NCBI GenBank assembly: GCA_965207025.1
Contig: OZ242258.1
Location: 2,232,001-2,296,000 of the forward strand
Reading direction: 5' to 3'
Origin: Bin87 sp034423595
GTDB taxonomy: Bacteria > Chloroflexota > Dehalococcoidia > Lucifugimonadales > UBA3495
Length of the DNA stretch: 64,000 bases
Each line of letters begins with the position of its first letter. Position 1 is the stretch's first letter. This document shows positions 23,074 through 31,284 of this stretch, piece after piece. The translations under genes and the position numbers were made by a program. The notes below the pieces were generated by a model. It searched no databases. It was given only the letters and a program-made list of their open reading frames with translations, and was not told where the DNA came from.

Positions 23074-23499
23074 TTGGCCGATCAGCCCAGCGAAAAAGCC
23101 ATCCAGCGGATGCGCCTGTTCGTCGAACGTTACTGCGAAAAATCCGGCACGTTTCTGCATCCGGAAGAAGGAATCGCAGAATCCGTAATTCTGGGCCTCG
23201 CCCAGAACGTCGATGAAATCGGCCGGCCGCTTTGCCCCTGCCGCTTCTATCCCAGCAAAGAAGAAGAGATCAAGCACCGCACTTGGATCTGCGCCTGCGA
23301 CGACATGCAGATCTACAAATACTGCCATTGACTGCTCTTCGTTAATGAGGACGGTCTGCCCATCACAGAACATCTACCCGAAGATCACGAAGGTCGCGCC
23401 ATCTATGGCGAGGTAAAAGACCCGACGCCCGACAAGGGCCGCCCCCTGCGCCACAAGGCCGAAGAACGCGAGGAAGAACGCCGGAACCGCCCATCGTAG
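23074..23499 (+). CDS. Ferredoxin:thioredoxin reductase catalytic subunit with in-frame TGA (candidate selenoprotein)
   Basis: Starts at TTG 23074 behind GAGGAGG. Residues 53-58 hold CPC (Cys54, Cys56), 73-75 hold CAC, and 84-85 hold CH. The next codon is TGA (23329-23331), where the second Cys of the CHC motif belongs. The frame then runs on with LLFVNEDGLPITEHLPEDHE and continues to TAG at 23497-23499, total 141 codons. In characterised enzymes Cys57 and Cys87 form the redox disulfide beside the [4Fe-4S] cluster. All Cys here are offset by exactly one, so the TGA is residue 86, equal to Cys87. Readings: selenocysteine, a point nonsense mutation, or a base error. A conventional reading would stop at 23331 and lack the active Cys. 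It stands alone between the alpha-E gene and a convergent MFS gene. Confidence 0.8.
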
Positions 23500-23541
23500 C
23501 CATCCCGGCGTTGGCCTGTCCCGCGCTGCCAGCGACTACTC

Positions 23542-23564
23542 GGGCCGCTCCCAATGAGCGGCCC
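23542..23564 (+). terminator. Hairpin after the FTR gene
   Basis: Nine-bp stem gggccgctc/gagcggccc with a 5-base loop, 43 bases after the TAG at 23499. There is no clear T-run. It lies between convergent genes and may serve the FTR transcript; it also supports the transcript extending past the TGA. Confidence 0.55.
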
Positions 23565-23576
23565 TCGCCATTAGCC

Positions 23577-23608
23577 CCGCTCATCCTGAGCCTGTCGAAG
23601 GACGAGCG
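23577..23608. repeat. Dispersed repeat family B
   Basis: Inverted arms cgctcatcct...aggacgagcg around gagcctgtcga. A close copy is at 63525-63555 and a degenerate one at 1393. Confidence 0.7.
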
Positions 23609-23614
23609 ACGTAG

Positions 23615-25042
23615 TCACCGCTCTGGTTGTCGCGCCCGCAGGCCGAACCATATCGCGCCCAACGCTGCGGTTATTGCCCCAATCCGGAACACATCCCGAT
23701 ACGCCAGCAGAAACGCTTCGCTGACCGGTAGCGTAGTTTCGTAGTGATCGCTCAGTCCGGCAAATATCGCGCCCACTATTGCCACGCACAGCACCGTACC
23801 CGACGCCTGCGCCAGCGACATCGCTCCCGACGCCGTGCCGAATCGCGCCGACGGCACGCTGCCCAGCATCAGCGCGTAGGCCGCCGACTGGAACCAGCCC
23901 ACGCCCAGGCCCACGATGGCTATCGCGCCGGCCGGATGCCAGATTACCGACCCGTCATCCAACGCCGACATCACCAGCAGACCCGTAGCCGTCATGCCCA
24001 GACCCAACGTTCCGACGGGCCTCACGCCCCAGCGGTCACACAGCCAGCCGCCCACCGGCGAGGACAGGATGTTGCACGTGGACATGATGGCGAACAGTAT
24101 CCCTAGGGCCACCGGGCTGCGGTCCAACGAATCGGTGATGTAAAACGGGAAGATGAACCAGATCACGAACTGTGAGAAATGCCCCAGGAACATCGCGCCC
24201 GCGGCCGTCTGAAACCCGCTCAGCCGTGCCAGCGCCCCGGGCAACACCGGGGATTCAGCTCGCCGTTCCACCCACGCCAGCGACACTAGAACCACCGGCG
24301 CAGCAGCCAGCATCGTAAGCACCACAGGCGAAGCCCAACCAATGGCCTGCCCCAAACGCAGCCCGATCATCAAGCACCACAGCAGCGACAACACTAGGAC
24401 TGCCCCGGCCACGTCGAACCGGGGTCGAGCCGACGCCGCGCCTGTAATCGAACTCGGAATCGCCAACAGGCCAATCCCCAGCGCCAGAGCCGTCAGCGGG
24501 ATGCGTCCCCAGAACACCGCCGGCCAGTCGAACAACTGCACCAGCGGCCCCGCCGCCAGCGTGGACATCACCATCCCCGACGCCAGGCTTGCCGACGTGA
24601 ACCCCATGGACAGCCCCCGGCGATGCTCCGGGAAAACCGACGCCGCGATGGCCGGCGCCGTGCTGTACAGGCATCCCGTCCCCAAGGCCTGCAACATACG
24701 GAAACCCACCAGGTATTCCAGGGTCGGCGACAGCGACATGCACACCATCGACACCAGGTAGGTCGCCGTCCCGAACAGGTACACCATCCGCAGCCCGAAA
24801 CGGTCGGCAAACGCCCCCGCGCCCAACGCCAGCCCAGCCCTCGTAGCGATGAACACCACGATCACCCACTGCACCGCCGCCAGGTCGGTTCCGAAAGCGT
24901 CGCGCATCGCCGGCAGTCCCACGTTAACCGCGAAGTCCAGCGACGCCAGCACCATCCCCAGCGCGGACGCCGCAGCCAACGCAATCGTCCGCCAGGTAAT
25001 ACGAGCGGACGCGGCAGCGCTGGATTCTGCGGCGGCAGGCAT
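23615..25042 (-). CDS. MFS drug/solute exporter of the DHA2 (14-helix) type
   Basis: 475 residues with about fourteen membrane helices. The first helix carries ASLDFAVNVGLPAM, the DHA2 motif D1 equivalent. The motif A region is AGAFADRFGLRMVYLFG, and motif C-like Gly-rich helices follow (ASGMVMSTLAAGPLVQLF). The C-terminal half repeats the A-like motif in PVGGWLCDRWGVRPVGTLG. It exports small molecules by proton antiport; the substrate is not predictable. It is convergent with the FTR gene and has no partner periplasmic adaptor gene here. The first 15 residues are Ala-rich and cytoplasmic. Confidence 0.88.
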   Translation of the reverse strand: MPAAAESSAAASARITWRTIALAAASALGMVLASLDFAVNVGLPAMRDAFGTDLAAVQWVIVVFIATRAGLALGAGAFADRFGLRMVYLFGTATYLVSMVCMSLSPTLEYLVGFRMLQALGTGCLYSTAPAIAASVFPEHRRGLSMGFTSASLASGMVMSTLAAGPLVQLFDWPAVFWGRIPLTALALGIGLLAIPSSITGAASARPRFDVAGAVLVLSLLWCLMIGLRLGQAIGWASPVVLTMLAAAPVVLVSLAWVERRAESPVLPGALARLSGFQTAAGAMFLGHFSQFVIWFIFPFYITDSLDRSPVALGILFAIMSTCNILSSPVGGWLCDRWGVRPVGTLGLGMTATGLLVMSALDDGSVIWHPAGAIAIVGLGVGWFQSAAYALMLGSVPSARFGTASGAMSLAQASGTVLCVAIVGAIFAGLSDHYETTLPVSEAFLLAYRDVFRIGAITAALGAIWFGLRARQPER

Positions 25043-25125
25043 GGCGGTTGATTGTACGGCATTGCCAGGCTGCCGGCGCGTCGCGCGAACTGCCAGGGCC
25101 GCGCTAAGAACGCGGCCTACGGGGT

Positions 25126-25821
25126 TTAGAGCGGTTCGTCACTCTCCTCGCCAACCGGCGGCATAAAGTCGGACACCGCCAGCACCACGTCGGGGAAAGC
25201 GCGGGGACTGATGCTCTCACCCACGCGATACGTGCGGACGGCAGCGTATGCCGAACCCGACGGCTCCGCGTAGGCCGTAACCTCCCGCGCCCGCAGGTTG
25301 GCGACCCACACCTCAGGGATGCCGGCGGCGACGTAGCGCGCCAGCTTCGGACCTTGGTCGTATGCTAGTGTGCTATCCGAAACCTCGACAACCAAGTGTA
25401 CGTCAGATGGAAAATATGGCCCCATCTCACTCAAAGGACGCTCTCGCAAGACGGCAATGTCGGGTTGCGGCGCACTGCGGTCATTCAGCCGGATTGACCC
25501 CTGCACTCGCACAATCGCCCTGCCGATCAATGGTGGTACAAACAGTCGGTTCAGCCAATCAGTGCTGGACTCGTGAGGTTCGCCGAGAGGCGGCATGATG
25601 ATTATCTCTCCATCTACAAGTTCGACGCGGTCATCCTCGTGCAGGATGCCGGCAACTTCCATCGCCAAGTACTCTTTCACCGTGAAGCGACGGCGACCGG
25701 CCAGCACTTCAGCCTGCTCGTCCGCGTTTATGATGCCGGCCTGTGCCAGGGCGGCACATTCCTCCACGCTGAAAGGCCGGGCCGGCGGCATTCCGGTCAT
25801 CGTGAGCGTCGTTATCGTCAT
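25126..25821 (-). CDS. Uma2 family (DUF820) protein with duplicated N-terminal segment
   Basis: 231 residues from ATG 25821, set by GGAGG seven to eleven bases upstream; a longer frame to 25857 is rejected. The core is the PD-(D/E)xK-like Uma2 fold: RVELVDGEIIIMPP, SIRLNDRSAPQPDIAVLRER, DVHLVVEVSDSTLAYDQGPK, and LARYVAAGIPEVWVANL. The first 60 residues contain two copies of one unit: FSVEECAALAQAGIINADEQ and FTVKEYLAMEVAGILHEDDR. Normally only one is present. Uma2 proteins are presumed nucleases, often expanded in cyanobacteria and Chloroflexota; the role is unknown. It is divergent from acs. Confidence 0.85.
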   Translation of the reverse strand: MTITTLTMTGMPPARPFSVEECAALAQAGIINADEQAEVLAGRRRFTVKEYLAMEVAGILHEDDRVELVDGEIIIMPPLGEPHESSTDWLNRLFVPPLIGRAIVRVQGSIRLNDRSAPQPDIAVLRERPLSEMGPYFPSDVHLVVEVSDSTLAYDQGPKLARYVAAGIPEVWVANLRAREVTAYAEPSGSAYAAVRTYRVGESISPRAFPDVVLAVSDFMPPVGEESDEPL

Positions 25822-25964
25822 CTGCGGTTCCTCCGCGTCGTATCGCGCTGGGGGCAAGGGGACTGACGGTAGGCGGATTCTATCATGCCGGCCATGCGCG
25901 ACAGCGATGTGCTAATATCTCCGCATATCACCCCCGATATTTCCTGCCCCGGAGGTTCACTGCT

Positions 25965-27932
25965 ATGACTCAGAGCAACGGGACGCAAAATACCGGCGCT
26001 TTCGAGGCCTTGCTCCAGGAAGACCGCACCTATCCGCCCCCGCCCGATTTCGCCGCCAACGCCAACATCGCCGACCCGGCTGTGTACGAAGAGGCGGGCC
26101 GCGACCCCGAGGCGTTCTGGGCGCGCTTCGCCAGCGAACTCGACTGGTTCAAGCCCTGGGACACCGTGCTGGATTGGTCCAACGCCCCCTTTGCCAAGTG
26201 GTTCGTCGGCGGCAAGCTCAACGCCGCTTACAACTGCATCGACCGCCACCTCAACGGCCCTCGCAAGAACAAGGCCGCCATCATCTGGGAAGGCGAGCCG
26301 GGAGACTGGCAGGTTTATACGTACCGCGACTTGTACCGCGAGGTCTGCAAGTTCGCCAACGGCCTCAAGAGCCTGGGCGTCCAGAAGGGCGACCGAGTCA
26401 CCCTATACCTACCCATGGTGCCCGAACTGGCTATCGCCATGCTGGCCTGCGCCCGCATCGGCGCGCCCCACAGCATCGTGTTCGGCGGGTTCAGCGCCGA
26501 GTCCCTCCGCGACCGCATCGAGGACTCCCAGTCCAAGGTCATGATTACCGCCGATGGCGGCTGGCGACGCGGCGGCATCATCCAGCTGAAGCAGAACGCT
26601 GATGCCTCCATCGAGGGCGACACGCCCGTGGAGAAGGTCGTCGTGGTCAAGCGCACCGGACACGATGTGCCCATCGTGGATGGCCGAGATGTCTGGTGGC
26701 ACGATCTCGTTGCCGACCAGCCCCTCACCTGCGAGCCCGAGCAGATGGACAGCGAGGACATGCTGTTCATGCTCTACACCAGCGGCACCACCGGCAAACC
26801 TAAGGGCATCGTACACACCACCGGCGGCTATATGACCGGCACCTACGCCACCAGCAAATGGATTTTCGACCTCAAGGAGGACGATGTCTATTGGTGTACC
26901 GCCGACATCGGCTGGGTCACCGGCCATAGCTACATCATCTACGGCCCGCTGTCCAACGGCGCGACCACCGTCATGTACGAAGGCTCGCCCGACTACCCCG
27001 ACCGGGATCGCTTCTGGGCCATCGTCGAAAAGTACGCCTGCACCATCTGCTACACCGCGCCCACCGCCATCCGCACCTTCATGCGCTGGGGTGAGGAGTA
27101 CCCCGATAAGCATGATATGTCGTCCCTCCGCCTCCTGGGCAGCGTGGGCGAACCCATTAACCCGGAGGCGTGGGTTTGGTACTGGCAGCACATCGGCGGC
27201 GGACGCTGCCCAGTGGTCGATACCTGGTGGCAGACGGAGACCGGCGCCATCATGATCTCCGCGCTGCCCGGCATCACCACTCTCAAGCCCGGCTCCGCGA
27301 CGCAGCCGTTCCCCGGCATCGACGCCGCCATCTTGGACGAGCAGGGTAACGAGATCGGACCCGGTGGCGGCGGCTATCTGGTCGTCCGCAAGCCCTGGCC
27401 CAGCATGCTGCGCGGCATCTACGGCGACCCCGAGCGGTTCGTCCAGCAATATTGGTCCAACTACGACGGCATCTACTTCACCAGCGACGGCGCCAAGTTG
27501 GACGAGGAATCCTACTTCTGGCTGCTGGGCCGCGTGGACGACGTGATCAACGTTTCCGCCCACCGCATCAGCACCATGGAAGTGGAATCGGCACTGGTGG
27601 ACAACCTCAAGGTCGCCGAGGCCGCCTGCATCGGCCGCAGCCACGAGGTGAAAGGTCAGGCCATTGTCGCCTTTGTCACCCTCAAGGACCAGGTGGCCAG
27701 CTCCGACGACGTGATCAACGAGCTCAAGCAACATGTCGCCGGCAAGATCGGCCCCATGGCCCGCCCCGACGATATCTACTTCGCCGCCGAGCTCCCCAAG
27801 ACCCGCAGCGGCAAGATCATGCGCCGCCTCCTCCGCGACGTTGCCGAAGGCCGCGCCCTCGGCGACACCACCACGCTGGCCGATCCCGCCGTCGTAGAAA
27901 TGCTGAAGGCACAGTACGACGACGAGGATTAG
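25965..27932 (+). CDS. acs: Acetyl-CoA synthetase (AMP-forming)
   Basis: 655 residues, normal length. The N-terminal ACS domain (FWARFASELDWFKPWDTVLD) precedes the adenylation core with YTSGTTGKPKGIVHTTGGY (P-loop), WWQTETGAIM and YFTSDGAKLDEESYFWLLGR. The C-terminal PKTRSGKIMRRLLR contains the regulatory and catalytic Lys that is acetylated in homologues. It makes acetyl-CoA from acetate, ATP and CoA in the cytoplasm. GGAGG lies about ten bases before the ATG. A strong terminator follows at 27955, so it is monocistronic. Confidence 0.96.
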   Translation: MTQSNGTQNTGAFEALLQEDRTYPPPPDFAANANIADPAVYEEAGRDPEAFWARFASELDWFKPWDTVLDWSNAPFAKWFVGGKLNAAYNCIDRHLNGPRKNKAAIIWEGEPGDWQVYTYRDLYREVCKFANGLKSLGVQKGDRVTLYLPMVPELAIAMLACARIGAPHSIVFGGFSAESLRDRIEDSQSKVMITADGGWRRGGIIQLKQNADASIEGDTPVEKVVVVKRTGHDVPIVDGRDVWWHDLVADQPLTCEPEQMDSEDMLFMLYTSGTTGKPKGIVHTTGGYMTGTYATSKWIFDLKEDDVYWCTADIGWVTGHSYIIYGPLSNGATTVMYEGSPDYPDRDRFWAIVEKYACTICYTAPTAIRTFMRWGEEYPDKHDMSSLRLLGSVGEPINPEAWVWYWQHIGGGRCPVVDTWWQTETGAIMISALPGITTLKPGSATQPFPGIDAAILDEQGNEIGPGGGGYLVVRKPWPSMLRGIYGDPERFVQQYWSNYDGIYFTSDGAKLDEESYFWLLGRVDDVINVSAHRISTMEVESALVDNLKVAEAACIGRSHEVKGQAIVAFVTLKDQVASSDDVINELKQHVAGKIGPMARPDDIYFAAELPKTRSGKIMRRLLRDVAEGRALGDTTTLADPAVVEMLKAQYDDED

Positions 27933-27954
27933 GCAGCAGCCGCCCACTCACACG

Positions 27955-27989
27955 AAAACAGGGGCAACTACGAGGGTTGCCCCTGTTTT
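27955..27989 (+). terminator. Intrinsic terminator after acs
   Basis: Perfect 14-bp stem aaaacaggggcaac/gttgcccctgtttt with a 7-base loop, ending in TTTT. The A-tract on the other side makes it possibly bidirectional, serving also the small genes read leftward from 28399. Confidence 0.9.
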
Positions 27990-28076
27990 CCACTATGCCG
28001 TTACAAGGCTGCTTCTTCTTACCGCAAGGCGAGAGCCGGCGAACCCGAGAATCGCTCCCACCGAAGCCTTTATCAT

Positions 28077-28223
28077 CTAGTCGGCAATGTTAAGCAGGAT
28101 CTCCCTTGCCGGGGTCATATCCTCCGCCGGAACCGGCGCCATCCACACCAGCACGCCACCGCCCACGAGTATCAATGCAAAAAGGAGGCCAAGTACGCCA
28201 ACGGTGGTTCTGGTGCCATTCAT
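28077..28223 (-). CDS. Small single-helix membrane protein (48 residues)
   Basis: Starts MNGTRTTVGVLGLLFALILV and continues GGGVLVWMAPVPAED with an acidic tail, ending at TAG 28077-28079. One membrane helix at about residues 8-27. Its ATG overlaps the TGA of the previous small gene (ATGA), so the two are translationally coupled. It is too short for most gene finders. No family was recognised; the pair could be small subunits or regulators of a membrane complex. Confidence 0.6.
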   Translation of the reverse strand: MNGTRTTVGVLGLLFALILVGGGVLVWMAPVPAEDMTPAREILLNIAD

Positions 28224-28399
28224 GCCTGTCCCGCCTCAGTATGTCCATCGCCGGCGCCGGCGGATCCGGATGTGGACGCATCCGGCTTGCTCCTGCCGCT
28301 CGTCCAGATACCATACAGCAGAAAACCAATGCTTCCGAACAGCATGATTAGCCCGACCACAATCATGGTCATGCCAAGGATTGGCTCAAACAACTCCAT
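28220..28399 (-). CDS. Small single-helix membrane protein (59 residues)
   Basis: Starts MELFEPILGMTMIVVGLIML behind GGAGG at six bases, then FGSIGFLLYGIWTSGRSKPD and a Ser/Gly/Ala-rich tail. One strong membrane helix at residues 8-32. The perfect binding site and the ATGA overlap with the next gene argue that it is real. Divergent from gatB. Function not known. Confidence 0.65.
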   Translation of the reverse strand: MELFEPILGMTMIVVGLIMLFGSIGFLLYGIWTSGRSKPDASTSGSAGAGDGHTEAGQA

Positions 28400-28488
28400 G
28401 TCCCGCCTCCATATTCCAGCCTGTCCGTCTCGATTCTATCACGACCCTGTCTCCGGCTAGGCCGCCTACCATTCCCAACCTCCTTTGC

Positions 28489-28494
28489 TATACT
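28489..28494 (+). promoter_or_regulatory. Possible -10 box of gatB
   Basis: TATACT, 33 bases before the gatB start. The -35 region is not recognisable. Confidence 0.35.
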
Positions 28495-28527
28495 GACCGG
28501 CGGAATTCCGAACCAGCGGAGCCGTCC

Positions 28528-30012
28528 ATGCAATACGAAACCGTCATCGGCCTTGAGGTCCACGTCCAGTTGGACACGCGCAGCAAGATGTTCTGCGCGT
28601 GTCCCGCTGACTACCAGGACGCCGAGCCCAACACCCGCACCTGCCCGGTGTGTCTCGGACTCCCCGGCGCGCTGCCCGTCATCAACCGCCGCGCCGTCGA
28701 ATACACCATGATGACCGGCCTGGCCCTGAATTGCAGCATCCCCGACTTCACCAAGTTTGACCGCAAAAACTACCCTTACCCCGACCTGATGAAGGGCTAC
28801 CAGATCTCACAGTACGACCTTCCCCTGGCCCTGGACGGTTACCTGGAAATCGACGGGGACCCCGGCATCGGCCACGACCGGCGACGCATCGGCGTCGAGC
28901 GCGTCCATCTGGAGGAAGACGTCGCCAAGATGCAGCACTTCCCCGACGGCGACGGCGGCGAGGGCTACTCCCTGGTGGACGTCAACCGCTCCGGCGTACC
29001 CCTCATGGAAGTCGTCAGTAAGCCCGACCTGCGCTCGCCCGAGGAGGCCCGCCGGTATCTCACCACCCTGCACTCGCTGGTCCAGTTCCTGGGCGTCTCC
29101 ACCGCCAATATGCAGGACGGCAACTTCCGCTGCGACGCCAACGTCAGCATCCGACCCATGGGCAGCGACACCTTCGGCACCCGCACCGAAATCAAGAACA
29201 TGAACAGCTTCCGCTCCGTGTTCCAGGCCCTGGAATTCGAGGTGGAACGGCAACGCCGCGTTATTGAGGACGGCGGCCAGGTGGTGCAGGAAACCCGCGG
29301 CTGGGTCGAAGAGCGCGAGGTCACCGTCTCCCAGCGCAGCAAGGAATACGCCCACGACTACCGCTACTTCCCAGAGCCGGACCTGCCGCCGCTGAACATC
29401 GGCCGCGACTGGTTATCCAGATTGGAAGCCGAATTGCCCGAACTCGCTCCTCAGCGCAAATCCCGCTTCATATCCGAATACGCGTTGTCCGAATACGACG
29501 CCGACCTGCTCACCGGCTCCCGATCTACTGCCGACTACTTCGAGGCAACACTGGCGCAGCATGACCCCGATGGCTCCTCCGACGCCGCCAAGGAAGCGGC
29601 CAACTGGATCCTGGGCGACCTCTCCCGCCTGCTCAACCAGGACCACCGCGACATCGCGGAATCACCGGTCACGCCTACCGGGCTCTCCGACCTGCTCGAC
29701 CTCATATCCGACGGCACGCTGTCCACGTCCCTTGCCAAGACGGTGCTGGACGAGATGTACGCCACTGGCGACTCCCCTGCCAATATCGTTGAAGAACAAG
29801 GTCTCGCCCAGATCAGCGATAGCGGGGCCATCGAAGCCGCCGTCGCCGAGGCCATCGCCGCCAACCCCAAGGCGGTGGCCGACTACCTTGACGGCAAGGA
29901 AAACGCCGCCCGTTTCCTCATGGGGCAGGTCATGCGCATCACCAAGGGCCAGGCTCAGCCCGAACTCGCCCTCCGCCTCGTCCAGGAAGGTCTGGCAGCG
30001 CAGAAAAGCTGA
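28528..30012 (+). CDS. gatB: Asp/Glu-tRNA amidotransferase subunit B
   Basis: 494 residues from ATG 28528 (MQYETVIGLEVHVQL, the family's conserved start); a longer in-frame extension to 28381 is not used. Conserved blocks: FCACPADYQDAEPNTRTCPV, CLGLPGALPVINRRAVEY, KNYPYPDLMKGYQISQYD, EDVAKMQH, and SLVDVNRSGVPLMEVVSKPD. The C-terminal YqeY-like tail domain ends near ALRLVQEGLAAQ. GatB is the kinase/tRNA-binding subunit converting mischarged Glu-tRNA(Gln) or Asp-tRNA(Asn). gatA and gatC are not in the window. It is followed 32 bases later by secG. Confidence 0.97.
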   Translation: MQYETVIGLEVHVQLDTRSKMFCACPADYQDAEPNTRTCPVCLGLPGALPVINRRAVEYTMMTGLALNCSIPDFTKFDRKNYPYPDLMKGYQISQYDLPLALDGYLEIDGDPGIGHDRRRIGVERVHLEEDVAKMQHFPDGDGGEGYSLVDVNRSGVPLMEVVSKPDLRSPEEARRYLTTLHSLVQFLGVSTANMQDGNFRCDANVSIRPMGSDTFGTRTEIKNMNSFRSVFQALEFEVERQRRVIEDGGQVVQETRGWVEEREVTVSQRSKEYAHDYRYFPEPDLPPLNIGRDWLSRLEAELPELAPQRKSRFISEYALSEYDADLLTGSRSTADYFEATLAQHDPDGSSDAAKEAANWILGDLSRLLNQDHRDIAESPVTPTGLSDLLDLISDGTLSTSLAKTVLDEMYATGDSPANIVEEQGLAQISDSGAIEAAVAEAIAANPKAVADYLDGKENAARFLMGQVMRITKGQAQPELALRLVQEGLAAQKS

Positions 30013-30044
30013 CGTGGTACAATCGATATCCACGGAGTACCCCA

Positions 30045-30260
30045 ATGACTTTGCTCAACATCGCCCAGATCATCGCATCCATCGTACTGGTGCTCATCAT
30101 CTTGTCCCAGGTTCGCGAGGCCGGCAGCGGAATGTTCGGCAGTGCCCAGAACACCGTCCGCACCCGGCGCGGCCTGGAACGCACCCTGTTCCAGCTCACC
30201 ATCGTACTCATCGTGATCTTCCTGGTCGTATCCACCGTTAGCGCCCGGTTCCCCAGCTAG
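30045..30260 (+). CDS. secG: Preprotein translocase subunit SecG
   Basis: 71 residues with two membrane helices (IAQIIASIVLVLIILSQV and LTIVLIVIFLVVSTVSA). The characteristic loop between them, GSGMFGSAQNTVRTRRGLER, matches GLGxxFGGS in other SecG proteins. It is an accessory subunit of SecYEG that aids SecA cycling; secA is at 56919 in this window. Co-directional with gatB and the following SAM hydrolase gene (4-20 bases), likely one operon. Confidence 0.9.
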   Translation: MTLLNIAQIIASIVLVLIILSQVREAGSGMFGSAQNTVRTRRGLERTLFQLTIVLIVIFLVVSTVSARFPS

Positions 30261-30279
30261 CATATTGTCCGTGGCCGGT

Positions 30280-31158
30280 ATGACCGCGCCGCCCATTGTC
30301 CTGCTCACCGATTTCGGTCTCTCCGACGCCTACGTCGGCATGATGCGCGGTGTCATCCATGGCATCAACCCGGCTGCCCACGTCATCGACCTCACCCACG
30401 GCATCGGCCCCCAGGACGTACGCCACGGCACGGTTGTGCTCTCAGATTCTTTCCGCTACTTCCCAGCCGGCAGCATATTCGTCGCCGTGGTAGATCCTGG
30501 CGTGGGCACCGACCGCGCCGCCATCCTGATGGAAACCCCTGACGCCCGTTTCGTAGCGCCCGACAACGGTCTCCTCACCCTGGTTTGCCGACACTACGAC
30601 TCATCCTACGGTGACACCGCCGAGTCCGCGCATTCAGCTGTACCCGCCGCCTGCCGCGCCTGGCGTCTCACCAACCCCGACTACTGGCAACATCCGGTCA
30701 GCGCCACCTTCCACGGACGCGACGTATTCGCCCCCGTCGCCGCGCACCTGTCTGCTGGCGCGCACCCCGACGCTCTCGGCGAACCAACGTCAACCATCAC
30801 CGCCCTCTCTCTGCCCATCCCTCAACCCAACGGAAACACGATACGCGGCCAAGTCATCTTCGCCGACGCCTTCGGCAACCTGGTTGCTGACATCACCGCC
30901 GACCTACTCCACCAAATCGGCGCAACTGCCGGCAACCCCAGCACAACCGTAACCGTCGCCGGCCAAACCATAACCGGCCTGTCCCGCACCTTCCACGACC
31001 CGCCCGGCAACGGCCTCCGCGCCCTAATCGGCAGCCACGGCCGCCTCGAAATCGCCGTCGTGGACGGCAGCGCCGCCGCGACCATAGGGGATGCCGCCGG
31101 TGAATTCATCACTATTAAGACTAATGTGCAGCCTCAGACCGATTCCGGTTCGCCTTGA
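30280..31158 (+). CDS. SAM hydrolase / SAM-dependent hydroxide adenosyltransferase (DUF62)
   Basis: 292 residues from ATG 30280; GTG 30271 or TTG 30265 are also possible, and none has a clear binding site. Family blocks: PPIVLLTDFGLSDAYVGMMR, VIDLTHGIGPQDVRHGTVVL, FVAVVDPGVGTDRAA, FVAPDNGLLTLV, TFHGRDVFAPVAAHLSAG and VIFADAFGNLVADI. Members hydrolyse S-adenosylmethionine to adenosine and methionine and are related to fluorinase. It probably balances SAM, which the cbi methyltransferases in this window consume, though the link is speculative. A terminator follows. Confidence 0.9.
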   Translation: MTAPPIVLLTDFGLSDAYVGMMRGVIHGINPAAHVIDLTHGIGPQDVRHGTVVLSDSFRYFPAGSIFVAVVDPGVGTDRAAILMETPDARFVAPDNGLLTLVCRHYDSSYGDTAESAHSAVPAACRAWRLTNPDYWQHPVSATFHGRDVFAPVAAHLSAGAHPDALGEPTSTITALSLPIPQPNGNTIRGQVIFADAFGNLVADITADLLHQIGATAGNPSTTVTVAGQTITGLSRTFHDPPGNGLRALIGSHGRLEIAVVDGSAAATIGDAAGEFITIKTNVQPQTDSGSP

Positions 31159-31196
31159 CACCGCCATGCTGATTGCTACTATTGACCCATCACCAT

Positions 31197-31220
31197 ACCG
31201 GCGTTTCCCCGCCGGTTTTT
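31197..31220 (+). terminator. Intrinsic terminator after the SAM hydrolase gene
   Basis: Seven-bp stem accggcg/cgccggt with a 6-base loop followed by TTTT. It closes the gatB-secG-SAM hydrolase operon. Confidence 0.8.
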
Positions 31221-31223
31221 CTG

Positions 31224-31229
31224 TATAAT
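31224..31229 (+). promoter_or_regulatory. -10 box of the E1 dehydrogenase operon
   Basis: Perfect TATAAT preceded directly by TG, 55 bases before the E1 alpha start and just after the terminator. The -35 region would overlap the terminator hairpin and is poor, so an extended -10 type is possible. Confidence 0.45.
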
Positions 31230-31284
31230 CGCCACATCCAAACCTTAAATTCGCCCCCGTGACTTCCGTAAGGAGTGCCCTGCC

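Noticed and set aside
23074..23331. FTR as a normal 85-residue protein ending at TGA
   Set aside because: That product would lack the redox-active Cys and the conserved downstream block, which stays open for 55 codons. It is kept only as the nonsense-mutation alternative.
23330..23356. Classical bacterial SECIS element after the TGA
   Set aside because: Only a short imperfect hairpin beginning at the TGA can be drawn by eye; its loop is closer to the TGA than in known bacterial elements. Not listed as a feature without a structure calculation.
26409..27947. 512-codon frame opposite acs
   Set aside because: Antisense of a perfectly conserved acetyl-CoA synthetase; Gly/Ala/Val/His-rich with no motif.
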